A DNA stretch of 64,000 nucleotides, taken from positions 620,001 to 684,000 of the forward strand of contig NZ_JAJKFQ010000011.1 in the NCBI RefSeq assembly GCF_020966635.1, given 5' to 3'. A model generated the notes under the pieces. That model made no database searches. It was given only the letters and a program-made list of their open reading frames with translations, and was not told the DNA's origin. Numbering within the stretch: the first letter of the stretch is position 1; each line of letters starts with the position of its first letter. This document shows, piece after piece, positions 25,289-34,474 of the stretch. A program made the translations under genes and the position numbers. The stretch comes from Stieleria sp. JC731. Lineage in GTDB: Bacteria > Planctomycetota > Planctomycetia > Pirellulales > Pirellulaceae.

Positions 25289-26059
25289 ATGCGGTCCCTG
25301 GTCGATGAACTCAAAAAGGAATGTTTTGTGCGTTTGAATCCATTTGGATGTTTCCAGAAGCTGTTTGCAGCTGTGTGCGTCATCCTGCCGATGTTTATCT
25401 CGTCGGTGGATGCCCAATCCGTCACGTCGGTCCGACAAGCGAGCCCTTCATACACGCTGGAAACCTATCGGTGCCAGCAATGTGGACGGCTGCACGAGCG
25501 AAAAGTGTCCGTTGAACCGGTCCGGCAAGGGGCGGAAACTTCGGTACCTACCGGAGCAACCCAGCCACAGTCGGCAGCGGTTGTTACTGTGAATGCCACT
25601 GCGAGTGCTCAGGATCGTGGAGTCAGCAATGCTGCTGTCGAAAGCGAGCTGGTGACGAAAGCGAGCCAAAATTCCGCGGATCTTTCTGGGGAACTGACGG
25701 TGCGTTCGGCTAGCGGTGCAAGCGTCAGCGGCAGTATCAGTCGTGAACGCGGCGGAATACAAAATGTGCTTTCCACCTTGAATCAACAACGTCAACGGAA
25801 AGGATTGCGAGCGTTGCGTTTCGATCCCGCGCTTCAGGCGGTTGCCGAGCGTCGGGCGCAAATGATGGCGAGCATGGGGACGAAGTCGCATCCGCCAGGA
25901 TCGTTTTCGCCCGGACGATACGAAGGAGTGGGCTGGTCGAGTTCTTATTCGCCCAATGGGGTTCATGCGTGCTACACAAGCGACCCAAGAATGACAGTTG
26001 CCGGTGCCGCGATGGCGACGGGACGCGACGGAGTTTACTTCGCGGTTGTCTATCGCTAG
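25289..26059 (+). CDS. secreted CAP/SCP-like protein
   Basis: This protein has 256 residues. The N-terminus has a charged start and a hydrophobic segment (LFAAVCVILPMFISSVDAQS, about 25-44) typical of a signal peptide. A short Cys motif, CQQCGRLHERK, follows, then a Ser/Ala-rich linker. From about residue 160 the sequence IQNVLSTLNQQRQRKGLRAL, LQAVAERRAQMMA and YFAVVYR matches the CAP/SCP fold of secreted proteins related to SCP/Tpx-1. The usual catalytic-like histidines are only partly visible. The role may be in the envelope; planctomycetes have many such proteins. Confidence 0.7.
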   Translation: MRSLVDELKKECFVRLNPFGCFQKLFAAVCVILPMFISSVDAQSVTSVRQASPSYTLETYRCQQCGRLHERKVSVEPVRQGAETSVPTGATQPQSAAVVTVNATASAQDRGVSNAAVESELVTKASQNSADLSGELTVRSASGASVSGSISRERGGIQNVLSTLNQQRQRKGLRALRFDPALQAVAERRAQMMASMGTKSHPPGSFSPGRYEGVGWSSSYSPNGVHACYTSDPRMTVAGAAMATGRDGVYFAVVYR

Positions 26060-26142
26060 ACAGCATCCGGCGGCTGATTTGTCCACCACGTCGTTTTGAT
26101 CCGACCGAACATCGGTTCCGAAGGCGTCACTTTGTCTCTGTT

Positions 26143-26949
26143 TTGGCGCCGGCGTTTGCCGGCGCGTGGGCGGCATTGGCCAAGCATTCTCAGCGGTCAG
26201 CTCATGCGGCGAGTGTCAGCACGTTTCTTTCGGCGGACCAGGCACGCCGTACCGTGCAGGAGTTGCTCGATACATCGCTGCAGTACTGCCCCAGGACCTA
26301 TGAGAACGATAAGCACTGGGGAGAGACCAAAAAAGTCTGGGCCGGTGTGCGAATCGGGCACGAAGGCTTCAAAATCACCACGCACCGTCGCTGGAAAGAA
26401 GTCAAACACGGGTTGCAAACGAAGTACAAAATCGCCTTCCCTGGTGATGACAAGGCGCCGCTTCCGGTGCACGTGGACGTACGGTCAGTTTCGCCGAATC
26501 TGACAGACGACGCATCGAGCGCGAAAGGTTGGAAGATCGACTGCTATCTGATCACGCCACTGGATTTCCAGGCTCGGGTCGAACGCTGGAATCGCGGCGT
26601 CAAGTTTTATAGCGTCGAAATCCTGGGCAAGATGAAAATCGGTTTGCGGATCGACGGGCAGCTCGATGCCTATCCAGATTATGCGGAACTGCCGCCCGCC
26701 ATCGTCATTGATCCTGCGGTTCAGCAAGCAGAGTTGACGTTGATGTCGCTTGATGTCGATCGAGTGAGTAAAATCGGGGGTGAAGTTGCCGAGCAGTGGG
26801 GCGAATTAATGGAAAAAGTGATTCGCGCGGTGTTGCTCGATGATTTCAACGAAGGGCTTGCCAAAAAACTGAATCGTGCGATCGACAAAAAACGGGATCG
26901 ATTGCGATTGTCTATCTCTGATTGGATGAAGCAAATCAATCAGGCATAA
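26143..26949 (+). CDS. hypothetical exported protein, start uncertain
   Basis: The frame has an early ATG at 25969 that overlaps the previous gene by 91 bases, so I prefer the TTG at 26143, which opens a signal-peptide-like LAPAFAGAWAALAKHSQRSA. The mature domain (about 210 residues) includes TFLSADQARRTVQELLDTSL, GVRIGHEGFKITTHRRWKE and a helical C-terminus with GLAKKLNRAIDKKRDRLRL. I do not recognise the family. The gene is 84 bases after the CAP-like gene, on the same strand. The function is unknown, and the start codon should be treated as a guess. Confidence 0.55.
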   Translation: MAPAFAGAWAALAKHSQRSAHAASVSTFLSADQARRTVQELLDTSLQYCPRTYENDKHWGETKKVWAGVRIGHEGFKITTHRRWKEVKHGLQTKYKIAFPGDDKAPLPVHVDVRSVSPNLTDDASSAKGWKIDCYLITPLDFQARVERWNRGVKFYSVEILGKMKIGLRIDGQLDAYPDYAELPPAIVIDPAVQQAELTLMSLDVDRVSKIGGEVAEQWGELMEKVIRAVLLDDFNEGLAKKLNRAIDKKRDRLRLSISDWMKQINQA

Positions 26950-27132
26950 GCCAATTGCCCCCAATTTGAACGGTCAAATGGACATGACCAACGCGATCAT
27001 GAAACATTTGTGATTGTCCTGACGGACCGGCAAGCACCACCCATCGAGCGATAATTCTCGATAAACCCCAGGTTCGGAGCGGGGGAGTTCAAGGTAGACT
27101 CTCCGTTGGACCTGCTTATCTTGTGGTGATTA

Positions 27133-29610
27133 ATGGATACAACGGCTTGCCCATCTTGTCACGAAATCGTCCGTGTGGCCTCCATGAAGGTGCCTGCGGA
27201 TTGCTCAATCCAATGCCCTTGGTGCGACGAGGTCATACCTGCGGAGCAATGGTTTTCAAAATTGCCGCCGCTAGCGAGATTGCTGGATGCTGATGGCAAC
27301 CCATTGCAAGTTGATTCGGCAAATGCGTTTGGTGATATCCGCAAGACCGACATGGCAAAGAACGAGCTGTGTAGCGTCGATCCGTCGCCCTCGCGTGTTT
27401 CTCTAGATGACGAATCCTTAGACACCGGAACACCGATCGGTCTGACCGGGCTGGCGCTGCCGTCGGATGAGCACGATGAATCGCTCTCGAAGAAGTCGCC
27501 TGTGGTGACCTTGGATGAACTTTCGCAAACATCCCAGCAACAAGATGAGCTGGTTCAAAAGGTCAACGAGGAACTGGAAAGTCTACGAAGCGATAGCCTT
27601 CCAAAAGACGTTCCAGCTTGGATGACGACTGTTGCGACTAGCACCGGTGCAGCGAACAGTCCGGCTAGCGAAAACGAGGTGTCATTGGCGACCGGGGATC
27701 AGCAGGGCAAGCTGGAACGTCCGCAGCTTGTTAGCCATCCTGGCGACCAAGCAGAACATCGGCAGGAAATCGCTGAGCATGATACCGCATCAGAAAACGA
27801 TGGCTTAGCCGAGACCGAACCACAGACCGATCGTCGGCGACCAACACTTGAAGAAGTCGAGGAAGCTTGGGCGGAAAGCGAATCCTACGTGGACGCAGAA
27901 GATGACGGGTTGGCCTTTGACGATATTGAAGGTTTCGATTCATCGGACGATGGCTACGAAGACGACCTGGACGAATCGGATGTTGAATACGACGAAGAAA
28001 TCCTGCTGACCGGGGCGGCAATCTCAGATCAGGGGGTTGATACCAGCGATCGAGCCGATAGCAGTTCGTCCGTCTATCTCGACGATGATCGGCCTTACTA
28101 TCGAAGCAACGGTTGGGGAAAGCAGCGCCGCAGCGCGATACGTTTTTTGAAGATCGCGTCCCCTAGTTTGCTTGCGATCCCTGCTCTTGTTTTCATCCTG
28201 CTGCAGTCCAACATCAACCTCGGGTTCTATCCCTTTGACGGTGCATGGAATCCCAAGCAGGATGCGTCGAACGAGAATCAATTTGCCGCGTTATCGGGCA
28301 ACGGGACCGCTCAAAACAGTTCTGGCCTCGGTGATTCGCTCGATCCTCCTGAAACCGAAGATGGCGAAACGACAATTCCAGATTCAGTCATTCAGCAGGG
28401 GCCAATTGAGGAATCAGAATTTGTTGTTTCAACAGACGACGCTTCCGATCTAGCAGATGCTCAGCCTGTCGTTACATCGCAACAGTTGATTGATTCCGAT
28501 GCGAAGGTGGCTGACGTCGATCCTCCATTTCAATCGGCGATGGATCCTTCCGGTGACACTGATGTTTTTGCTGATGCAGAGTCTTCGAACGCGATCACGT
28601 CGACCGGTCCAACTGAAGATGATCCTTCGAGCGATACCGGGTCGCCCGCCGTTGGGAACATCGTCGATCGTCAGTGGGATTTACCTATGGACGATGTCAT
28701 GGAGGAATTGAAAAACAACCTGACACCATTCGATGGTCAGATGGATCAACCCGGTGTCACCGTGGAGATGATCGCTAAACGCCAACAAGAGGAGCGTTGG
28801 CAGAGAAGGCAACGAGCAACAGAAGATCTCGATTCTGAATCCTTCGCGAGCAGTGTCTCTGATTCGGGAAATGAATCAGAAGTAAACGCCGTACCAGACA
28901 GCGAACTAAACAGTGAAGATGCCGGCGTGGATTCGATCGCCAAATCAGATGCGGCATCAACGATCGATCGGCAGGAGCTTGACACAACCGCGTTGGAAAA
29001 TCCGGTGCGTCAAGCGAGCGCCCAAAGCGATGTCGAACAACAATCCTTAGGGTTGGTTGCCAACAGCCACACGCCGATCGCGGACGCAGGTCCGGTCCAA
29101 GACATCAATCCGCTGCCTTCGGATATATTCGCGACTGACCCCAGCCATCTAGAAGCGGCGGAATCGGCTTGTTTGAAGGTTGTTGAATCACTTGAGTCTT
29201 TGCATCCATCCGATCAAAACGATCGCCAAGCAACCATCGCGAATCTGAAAGCGTATCGCGAAGTTTGTCGTCTCGTGGACGTCGAAGGTATTGCGGATGC
29301 GCCGTCGCTAAAGGCTGTTTTGCATCAAGTGGCAGAGAAGCCAATCCATCGTCAATTCACATCACTAAGTGGTGCTTGGATTCAGTGGCCCAAACGCCAG
29401 ACGAAAGGCGTATTACTTTTGGGAAAAGTCGAAACCGAAGATGGGCAGACAACTCTGCGTTTCGACGACGGATCGCAAGTCGCACTTGAGCATGATTTCG
29501 GCGATCGACGTTCTCTGGTCGAAGGAGAGTCGATCGTCGGGCTTGCCGAGATCATCTCTGCCGAATCGCCGCGATCGGTGCGCCTCATCGAGATTGTCTC
29601 CGGGCCTTGA
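27133..29610 (+). CDS. large acidic zinc-ribbon membrane protein
   Basis: This protein has 825 residues. The N-terminus shows a zinc-ribbon pattern with Cys6, Cys9, Cys28 and Cys31 (CPSC...CPWC). Residues 60-335 are low-complexity and strongly acidic. A single hydrophobic segment lies at about 340-358 (ASPSLLAIPALVFILLQSN). The second half, outside the membrane if the N-terminus is inside, is again acidic, ending in a small domain (about 690-825) with RQTKGVLLLGKVETEDG. The layout suggests a cytoplasmic metal-binding head and an exported domain. No function can be assigned. The gene stands alone with 183 bases upstream. Confidence 0.65.
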   Translation: MDTTACPSCHEIVRVASMKVPADCSIQCPWCDEVIPAEQWFSKLPPLARLLDADGNPLQVDSANAFGDIRKTDMAKNELCSVDPSPSRVSLDDESLDTGTPIGLTGLALPSDEHDESLSKKSPVVTLDELSQTSQQQDELVQKVNEELESLRSDSLPKDVPAWMTTVATSTGAANSPASENEVSLATGDQQGKLERPQLVSHPGDQAEHRQEIAEHDTASENDGLAETEPQTDRRRPTLEEVEEAWAESESYVDAEDDGLAFDDIEGFDSSDDGYEDDLDESDVEYDEEILLTGAAISDQGVDTSDRADSSSSVYLDDDRPYYRSNGWGKQRRSAIRFLKIASPSLLAIPALVFILLQSNINLGFYPFDGAWNPKQDASNENQFAALSGNGTAQNSSGLGDSLDPPETEDGETTIPDSVIQQGPIEESEFVVSTDDASDLADAQPVVTSQQLIDSDAKVADVDPPFQSAMDPSGDTDVFADAESSNAITSTGPTEDDPSSDTGSPAVGNIVDRQWDLPMDDVMEELKNNLTPFDGQMDQPGVTVEMIAKRQQEERWQRRQRATEDLDSESFASSVSDSGNESEVNAVPDSELNSEDAGVDSIAKSDAASTIDRQELDTTALENPVRQASAQSDVEQQSLGLVANSHTPIADAGPVQDINPLPSDIFATDPSHLEAAESACLKVVESLESLHPSDQNDRQATIANLKAYREVCRLVDVEGIADAPSLKAVLHQVAEKPIHRQFTSLSGAWIQWPKRQTKGVLLLGKVETEDGQTTLRFDDGSQVALEHDFGDRRSLVEGESIVGLAEIISAESPRSVRLIEIVSGP

Positions 29611-29682
29611 TCGTTGGTGTGATACTTTCGCCATTTGATCGGCTGTGTACTATGCTCGATCGGCACTATTCGCTGACCTTCT

Positions 29683-30702
29683 ATGAATCAAGCAATCGAT
29701 CCTGACTCCCCTGTTGAACCAGGCTCCCCTATTGAACCGGGGGAATCGTCTTCACTGTTGGCAACGCTTAGCTATGGCTTGTCGATCCCGGAGCGGACCG
29801 CACGTAGTGCATCGGCGGTTGTGGGGGGACTCGTCAACGAAACCGCAGGGTGGGTGATTCCGGCTGCGTTTCGATCTTCGAAAACATACTCAGCTTTCAT
29901 CGGCCAAGCTTTGGACATGATGATCCACGATGTCGGTGGAGTCACGAAGAAGCAAATCGCACCCGCTGAAAACCAAGAAGCTGCGTTAGCACAGAAAGCT
30001 GTCGGTGGACTACTGGATTTAGCCGGCGCGGCGACCTTGCACCTTTCACCGCTGACAGTCTTAGCCGTTTTCAATGATGTCGCCTATGGATCGAGTCACT
30101 ACCTCAAGCGTCTAAGCGAAGAGCTGAAGCGTGAAGGGATTATCGATGAAGCGTCCAGCATTGATCGCGTTTCGGATTTAATTGATGCGCTTCATCAGAC
30201 TGGCAGTCGTGCTTCAAAAGCTGCCGAAGCACCACCGTTAAGTCTTGAAGCGATGACCATCACGATCACGGAGATCGCCGCTCAGGTTCAGCAGGTTGAT
30301 CCAACAGACATTTTGCCGCAAAGCGAAATCAACCGGATCTGGCAGGAAATGGAAGCGGCGGCCGATCAGACTGGCGTGGGGATTTGGGATATCGGAACGA
30401 CGATGACCATGTTTGCAATCGACAGATTGTCATTGTCGACGCGCGGTGCACTGTCCACCGTTCGCGTTGCCGGTAGCTTGTTGGATGAACACTTCTTTTC
30501 ACACTATGGCGAAGCACTTGTCGCGATCCGTGAAGACGGATTCTATGAGACGTTGTCAAAGTCGTCGGCACCGTACCTTGATGCGGTATGGCATAACTTC
30601 GACAGTGGACGCGAGACGTGGACTGAAGAATTGATCACTGGACGTATGCCCAGAAAGTGGTGGTCAAGCTTCGTTGGTTGGTTCAAAAGTCGGTCTGAAT
30701 AA
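29683..30702 (+). CDS. hypothetical protein with long helices
   Basis: This protein has 339 residues. A short Pro/Glu/Ser start (DSPVEPGSPIEPGESSS) is followed by a largely helical protein, with segments such as SASAVVGGLVNETAGWVI and LTVLAVFNDVAYGSSHYLKR. It is amphipathic and without a clear membrane span or signal peptide. The last residues, RKWWSSFVGWFKSRSE, are aromatic and basic. It lies 72 bases after the zinc-ribbon gene on the same strand. I do not recognise the family. Confidence 0.6.
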   Translation: MNQAIDPDSPVEPGSPIEPGESSSLLATLSYGLSIPERTARSASAVVGGLVNETAGWVIPAAFRSSKTYSAFIGQALDMMIHDVGGVTKKQIAPAENQEAALAQKAVGGLLDLAGAATLHLSPLTVLAVFNDVAYGSSHYLKRLSEELKREGIIDEASSIDRVSDLIDALHQTGSRASKAAEAPPLSLEAMTITITEIAAQVQQVDPTDILPQSEINRIWQEMEAAADQTGVGIWDIGTTMTMFAIDRLSLSTRGALSTVRVAGSLLDEHFFSHYGEALVAIREDGFYETLSKSSAPYLDAVWHNFDSGRETWTEELITGRMPRKWWSSFVGWFKSRSE

Positions 30703-30839
30703 AGAAAGATTGCAGAGCGTTCTCCTTGCGAACCGTTAAACTATTGGACGGAAGAGTGAACATTTTCCGTCCCTCTTAGCGGCTGTTTTCGCCTGCCCCG
30801 ACAGCTGAACCTTCCCGCCAAACAGAAAGGGCAATTGCA

Positions 30840-31802
30840 ATGCCGGCTTTCGAAGTTTCTCAGTCGATCGACATCAACGCCGACGCTAACCACGTCTTCG
30901 ACTACTTGCGAGATTACGCCAAGTGGAGCGAGTGGTCGCCATGGTTGCTTGCCGATCCCGATTGCGAAATGACGTTCAAGGGTGAAACAGATCAAGTCGG
31001 TGGGGGCTACAGCTGGGACAGTGATATCGTCGGTTCGGGGCAGATGGAGCACACCGAAATCGTTCCGCCTTCGGAAGGTAAGCAAGGACTGCTGCGTGCG
31101 GACCTAAAGTTTCTGAAACCTTGGAAGTCAGAATCGGATGTCGAGTTCGTTGTCCGTTCCACAAGTGACAGCGAAGGCATGGTTGGAACCATTGTCACTT
31201 GGAAGATGAAAGGTGCTTTGCCGTTCTTTTTGTTTTGGATGAAGCGGCTGATGGTCTCCATGATTGGGATGGATTACGACCGCGGTCTGAAGATGCTGAA
31301 GTCCCAGATCGAAACCGGCAAAGTCGATTCCGCACTAAACGTTCACGGCGTTCAACAGATCGAAGGGCGACGAGTGATTGGCCGTTCGACTAGCGTTCGC
31401 CTTCAAGAAATTTCCGCGGCGATGGAAAAGGACATCACCGAGATCAATCGCAAGCTGAAAACGGCAGGGGTGGACGCCGAGGGAACTTGGTTGGCGGCGT
31501 ATAGCAAGCTGAATCTAAAGACTCAGACGTTGACCTACTTCGTCGGTATGGAACTTGACGAAAGCATCGCTGCCCCAGATGGTCTACAAGCACAGGTGAT
31601 AGAACCGTTGCAGTGCATGCACGTTAGACACACCGGCAGCTACACCCATCTTGGTAACGCATGGTTCACGGCGCATCAGCGAATTCGATCCGACGGTCAT
31701 AAAGCCGCTTATCGCAAACCGTCACTCGAAATTTATCGCAACAACCCGGAAACAACTCCGCCAGAAGAATTGATCACCGACGTTTATGTTCCGGTGAAAT
31801 GA
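30840..31802 (+). CDS. SRPBCC domain fused to GyrI-like effector-binding domain
   Basis: This 320-residue protein has two known domain types. Residues 1-150 resemble the START/SRPBCC lipid-binding fold, with FEVSQSIDINADANHVFDYL and YAKWSEWSPW. Residues about 175-320 resemble the GyrI-like or AraC effector-binding domain, with LQAQVIEPLQCMHVRHTGSY and ELITDVYVPVK at the end. Such fusions are cytoplasmic small-molecule binders, probably for hydrophobic or cationic ligands. There is no DNA-binding domain. The ligand is unknown. Confidence 0.8.
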   Translation: MPAFEVSQSIDINADANHVFDYLRDYAKWSEWSPWLLADPDCEMTFKGETDQVGGGYSWDSDIVGSGQMEHTEIVPPSEGKQGLLRADLKFLKPWKSESDVEFVVRSTSDSEGMVGTIVTWKMKGALPFFLFWMKRLMVSMIGMDYDRGLKMLKSQIETGKVDSALNVHGVQQIEGRRVIGRSTSVRLQEISAAMEKDITEINRKLKTAGVDAEGTWLAAYSKLNLKTQTLTYFVGMELDESIAAPDGLQAQVIEPLQCMHVRHTGSYTHLGNAWFTAHQRIRSDGHKAAYRKPSLEIYRNNPETTPPEELITDVYVPVK

Positions 31803-31977
31803 CGCCTTGATTTCAGCTCTGGAAGTTTCAGCCCAATTCTAATCTGCGGCCGATACTGAAGCCTTTAGTCGAAACCAGGTTAGACGCTTGGTGTAGAATC
31901 ACGCTTCAGGATTCACGATCGCTTTTTGTGCTGGGGCTTGCGACTGGACCGATCTGCAATGCGTCAGCATGGATACG

Positions 31978-32016
31978 AAAAAGGAGTCCATGATCCAATG
32001 AATGGACCGGACTCCT
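31978..32016 (-). terminator. intrinsic terminator of the small gene at 32084
   Basis: An 8-bp stem AGGAGTCC (31982-31989) with GGACTCCT (32009-32016) has a 19-base loop. Read on the minus strand it is followed by TTTTT. It lies 68 bases after the stop of the small minus-strand gene and supports that gene being real. Confidence 0.65.
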
Positions 32017-32083
32017 GAGATTCAATTGCCATGATGCGCGCAGGCTTGGCGATTGCGCACCGAGCTGACTGACGATGTCAGTT

Positions 32084-32332
32084 CTAGCTTGTCGAATTCA
32101 TGTCTTTGAGTGATTTGCCCAAACGCTTTCGACTTGCCGCTGTGGTGGCTTTCTTGCGTGTGCGCGTCGTTGTGCTGGTGGAGCTTGAGTCGTTTCCCAA
32201 CAAAGCGGCCAGCGTTGGCTGGGCATCCGCATTGTTTTCAGGGAGGCCGATTTGTTCGACCGCATCGCTAACGCCCATCAGTACTGATTGACGAACGCCA
32301 TCACGGAGCCATTGGAAGAAGTTCATATTCAT
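32084..32332 (-). CDS. small hypothetical protein
   Basis: With the ATG at 32332 the protein has 82 residues; an in-frame TTG at 32350 is possible. The N-terminus is MNMNFFQWLRDGVRQSVLMG, then an acidic helix and a Thr/Ser/Lys/Arg-rich tail (TTTRTRKKATTAASRKRLGK). The basic tail suggests binding to nucleic acid or an acidic partner. No family recognised. A terminator-like hairpin lies downstream on the same strand. Confidence 0.5.
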   Translation of the reverse strand: MNMNFFQWLRDGVRQSVLMGVSDAVEQIGLPENNADAQPTLAALLGNDSSSTSTTTRTRKKATTAASRKRLGKSLKDMNSTS

Positions 32333-32542
32333 CGTTGACTGACTTTTCAATCATGTAGGTTCTGATTTAACAGCCACCGAGATCTGCGGGCAGACCTGCG
32401 GGGCACGCTAGGTCAGAGCAGATGCGATTGATTAAACCCATAGCGAAACCGACTGCATCAATACTCTTCAGGTCGGCTTCTAGAAAGATTGGCGGGTCCA
32501 AGTCCAGGCTAGTTTCAGGCGAGGCGTTATTTCGGGGCCAAG

Positions 32543-33508
32543 CTAATCCGCCTTCGGAGGATCAATCCAATCAAATTCCGATAGTGCGATGACCTTGACC
32601 GCGTCTTGTCGTTTTTCTGCGATCGTCGCTAGCATTTTGGCGGGCAGTTCGCCTGCATCAGAATCGGCCTTTAAGTTCGCTAGTGGGCTTAGAAAGTAGG
32701 CTGTGCTGCACGCTTCGGCATCCGTCGCTGATTCGGCGACCACGGTTAGCGATAGCAGTTCCCCGGCGGGATAGCCCGTGCGTGGGTCAATGACATGCCC
32801 GTATCGGCGGCCGCGATGGTGAAAAAACTGTTTTCCCGATCCGCTGGTTGAAAGGGCAGCGTCGATCAAACGGATGCCAGCCAGCCTTTGATTGGGTTTT
32901 GTCGGGTGTGCGATCCCTACGGCCCATCCATTTCGTGTCTCAGCCAAGTTGTCTTGATCGCCGCGTGCAAGCACGCTGCTGCCGCCGCCATGGATCAAAA
33001 AGTTCTTCAGCCCCGCTTCGGTCAATGTCGCGGCCAATCGATCGAGCGCATAGCCTTTGCCGATCGCCCCCAGATTGATTTCCATTCCCGGTCGTTCGAA
33101 ATGAACGGAAGAATCGTCACGGCGAAGTTTCAGGTGATCATGCCCCACTTTCTGTAGCGCATCCTGAATCTCTTGGCCATTGGGTTTGCGCCCTTGCCGG
33201 CTGAGGAACCCCCAGGAACGGATCAACGGTCCGGCAGTGATATCGAATGCGCCGTCGGTTCGCTGACTCCACAGCTGCGATTGCTCGATCAGTCCGAACG
33301 TGGAAGCAGAGACTGGCACCCATTCGTTTTCCGCATTCGCGTTGATTTTGGAAATCTCACTACCGGGTTGATAGACCGTCAATTCGGCTTCGATTTCATC
33401 CAGGCATTCCAGAGCGGCAAAGGCAGCATCAATTAGGGGGGCATCCGACGGGGGCAGCATCACAACGAACTCGCAGGCCATCGCGCGGTGTGTGATTGTT
33501 GTCAGCAT
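32543..33508 (-). CDS. apbE: FAD:protein FMN transferase (ApbE family)
   Basis: This enzyme attaches FMN covalently to a Thr/Ser of partner flavoproteins. I start at ATG 33508 (321 residues); a TTG at 33553 would add 15. Motifs: RAMACEFVVM, TVYQPGSEISKIN, GAFDITAGPLIRSWGF, MEINLGAIGKGYALDRLA and GGGSSVLARGD, then the metal-site region DPRTGYPAG near residue 240. There is no clear lipobox or Tat signal, so the protein may be cytoplasmic or released without a classic leader. No typical partner (NqrC, RnfG) is visible nearby. Confidence 0.88.
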   Translation of the reverse strand: MLTTITHRAMACEFVVMLPPSDAPLIDAAFAALECLDEIEAELTVYQPGSEISKINANAENEWVPVSASTFGLIEQSQLWSQRTDGAFDITAGPLIRSWGFLSRQGRKPNGQEIQDALQKVGHDHLKLRRDDSSVHFERPGMEINLGAIGKGYALDRLAATLTEAGLKNFLIHGGGSSVLARGDQDNLAETRNGWAVGIAHPTKPNQRLAGIRLIDAALSTSGSGKQFFHHRGRRYGHVIDPRTGYPAGELLSLTVVAESATDAEACSTAYFLSPLANLKADSDAGELPAKMLATIAEKRQDAVKVIALSEFDWIDPPKAD

Positions 33509-33757
33509 GAGCGAAGAAAAATTTTTGAAAAAGATTTGAGAACCAAACGACAATTTGGCGACTCTATCAGTCTGTACACTGTGCGTTTAAACGCTGTGGA
33601 CTGGGGTTTTAGCCTGTTCAACAGTTTTTAAAGAGGCCGGGATCGGGTCGATTGGTTGGATTTTTAGTTGGCCAGACAAGGGTTGCCAAAATAAGTTCCA
33701 TCCAGCACAATCTCGCCTCAAGGGTAAGCGTCAGTCTTACCGAAAGCCGAAGGTAAC

Positions 33758-33846
33758 GGAGCGGTGGCTGAGTGGTCGAAAGCGCCGGTTTGCTAAATCG
33801 GTGAACCGGGAAACTGGTTCCGCAGGTTCGAATCCTGTCCGCTCCG
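33758..33846 (+). tRNA. tRNA-Ser, anticodon GCU
   Basis: The acceptor stem GGAGCGG (33758-33764) pairs fully with CCGCTCC (33839-33845), followed by one discriminator base G. The anticodon loop is TTGCTAA with GCT at 33792-33794. The long variable arm of about 17 bases (around AACCGGGAAACTGGTTC) is typical of class II tRNA-Ser. The T loop GGTTCGAATC is canonical. CCA is not encoded. Confidence 0.95.
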
Positions 33847-34031
33847 CTTGACCGAGTAAGTTTGTGCTTGCACATTACTCGGGCGGAGTTTGCCCTCTGG
33901 CTAATTTTTGGCCCGGGCACATGTTGCTTCGTCAACCTAGATTACGGTTGTCAAAGCAAGGTGGATCGCAAGGCGATTCGGGTGTCGTGACCGGCCCCGC
34001 GAGATTATCTCGTCAGCCCTTGAACGATCAT

Positions 34032-34104
34032 GAGAGTGTAGCTCAGTCGGTAGAGCATTCGACTTTTAATCGAATGGTCCTGGGTTCAAGTCCCAGCACT
34101 CTCA
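34032..34104 (+). tRNA. tRNA-Lys, anticodon UUU
   Basis: The 73-base tRNA has a perfect acceptor stem GAGAGTG with CACTCTC and a D arm GCTCAGTCGGTAGAGC. The anticodon loop is CTTTTAA with TTT at 34065-34067, and the T arm is CTGGGTTCAAGTCCCAG. CCA is not encoded. A run of T follows at once and may end transcription. Confidence 0.95.
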
Positions 34105-34227
34105 CTTTTTTATCTGGCAACGATGGATGCCTCGGACCACCGGCGACTCTCGCCGGTGCGGCACTCGAAGTTGTCCAAGCGGATGTAAAGCCGCTTGAGA
34201 ATTCTTAGCAGTCCACCGAACGAAAAG

Positions 34228-34302
34228 CGTCCCAGATCAGCCGCAACGCGCCAGCGTGCGGTTCCCAGCGCTAACCGCAGGCTGGCGCCAGGCGGCTGAT
34301 AA
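34228..34302. repeat. 75-bp REP-like palindromic repeat, copy 1
   Basis: The outer arms ATCAGCCGC and GCGGCTGAT pair, and the inner GCGCCAGCGTGCGGTT pairs with AACCGCAGGCTGGCGC. A nearly identical copy lies at 34379-34454. Together they look like a planctomycete REP element pair in the gap between the tRNAs and the DUF1501 gene. Confidence 0.85.
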
Positions 34303-34378
34303 ATCACATGCCGTGCATTGGGGCATTCTCATATGGCACCGATGCTAACCCTGGCTGCAGAAAACCAGCGACCGACAT

Positions 34379-34454
34379 GCGTCCCAGATCAGCCGCAACG
34401 CGCCAGCGTACGGTTCCCAGCACTAACCGCAGGCTGGCGCCTTGCGGCTGATAA
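34379..34454. repeat. 75-bp REP-like palindromic repeat, copy 2
   Basis: This is a near-identical direct copy of 34228-34302 with few substitutions; arms and inner palindrome are kept. The 76 bases between the copies, and the 120 bases between tRNA-Lys and copy 1, hold nothing else that I recognise. Confidence 0.85.
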
Positions 34455-34474
34455 AACTTGTTGCTGCTGTGTGA

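Noticed and set aside
25969-26949. ATG start at 25969 for the hypothetical exported protein
   Set aside because: It would overlap the CAP-like gene by 91 bases, and the extra residues look like translated noise; a later start with a leader-like segment is favoured.
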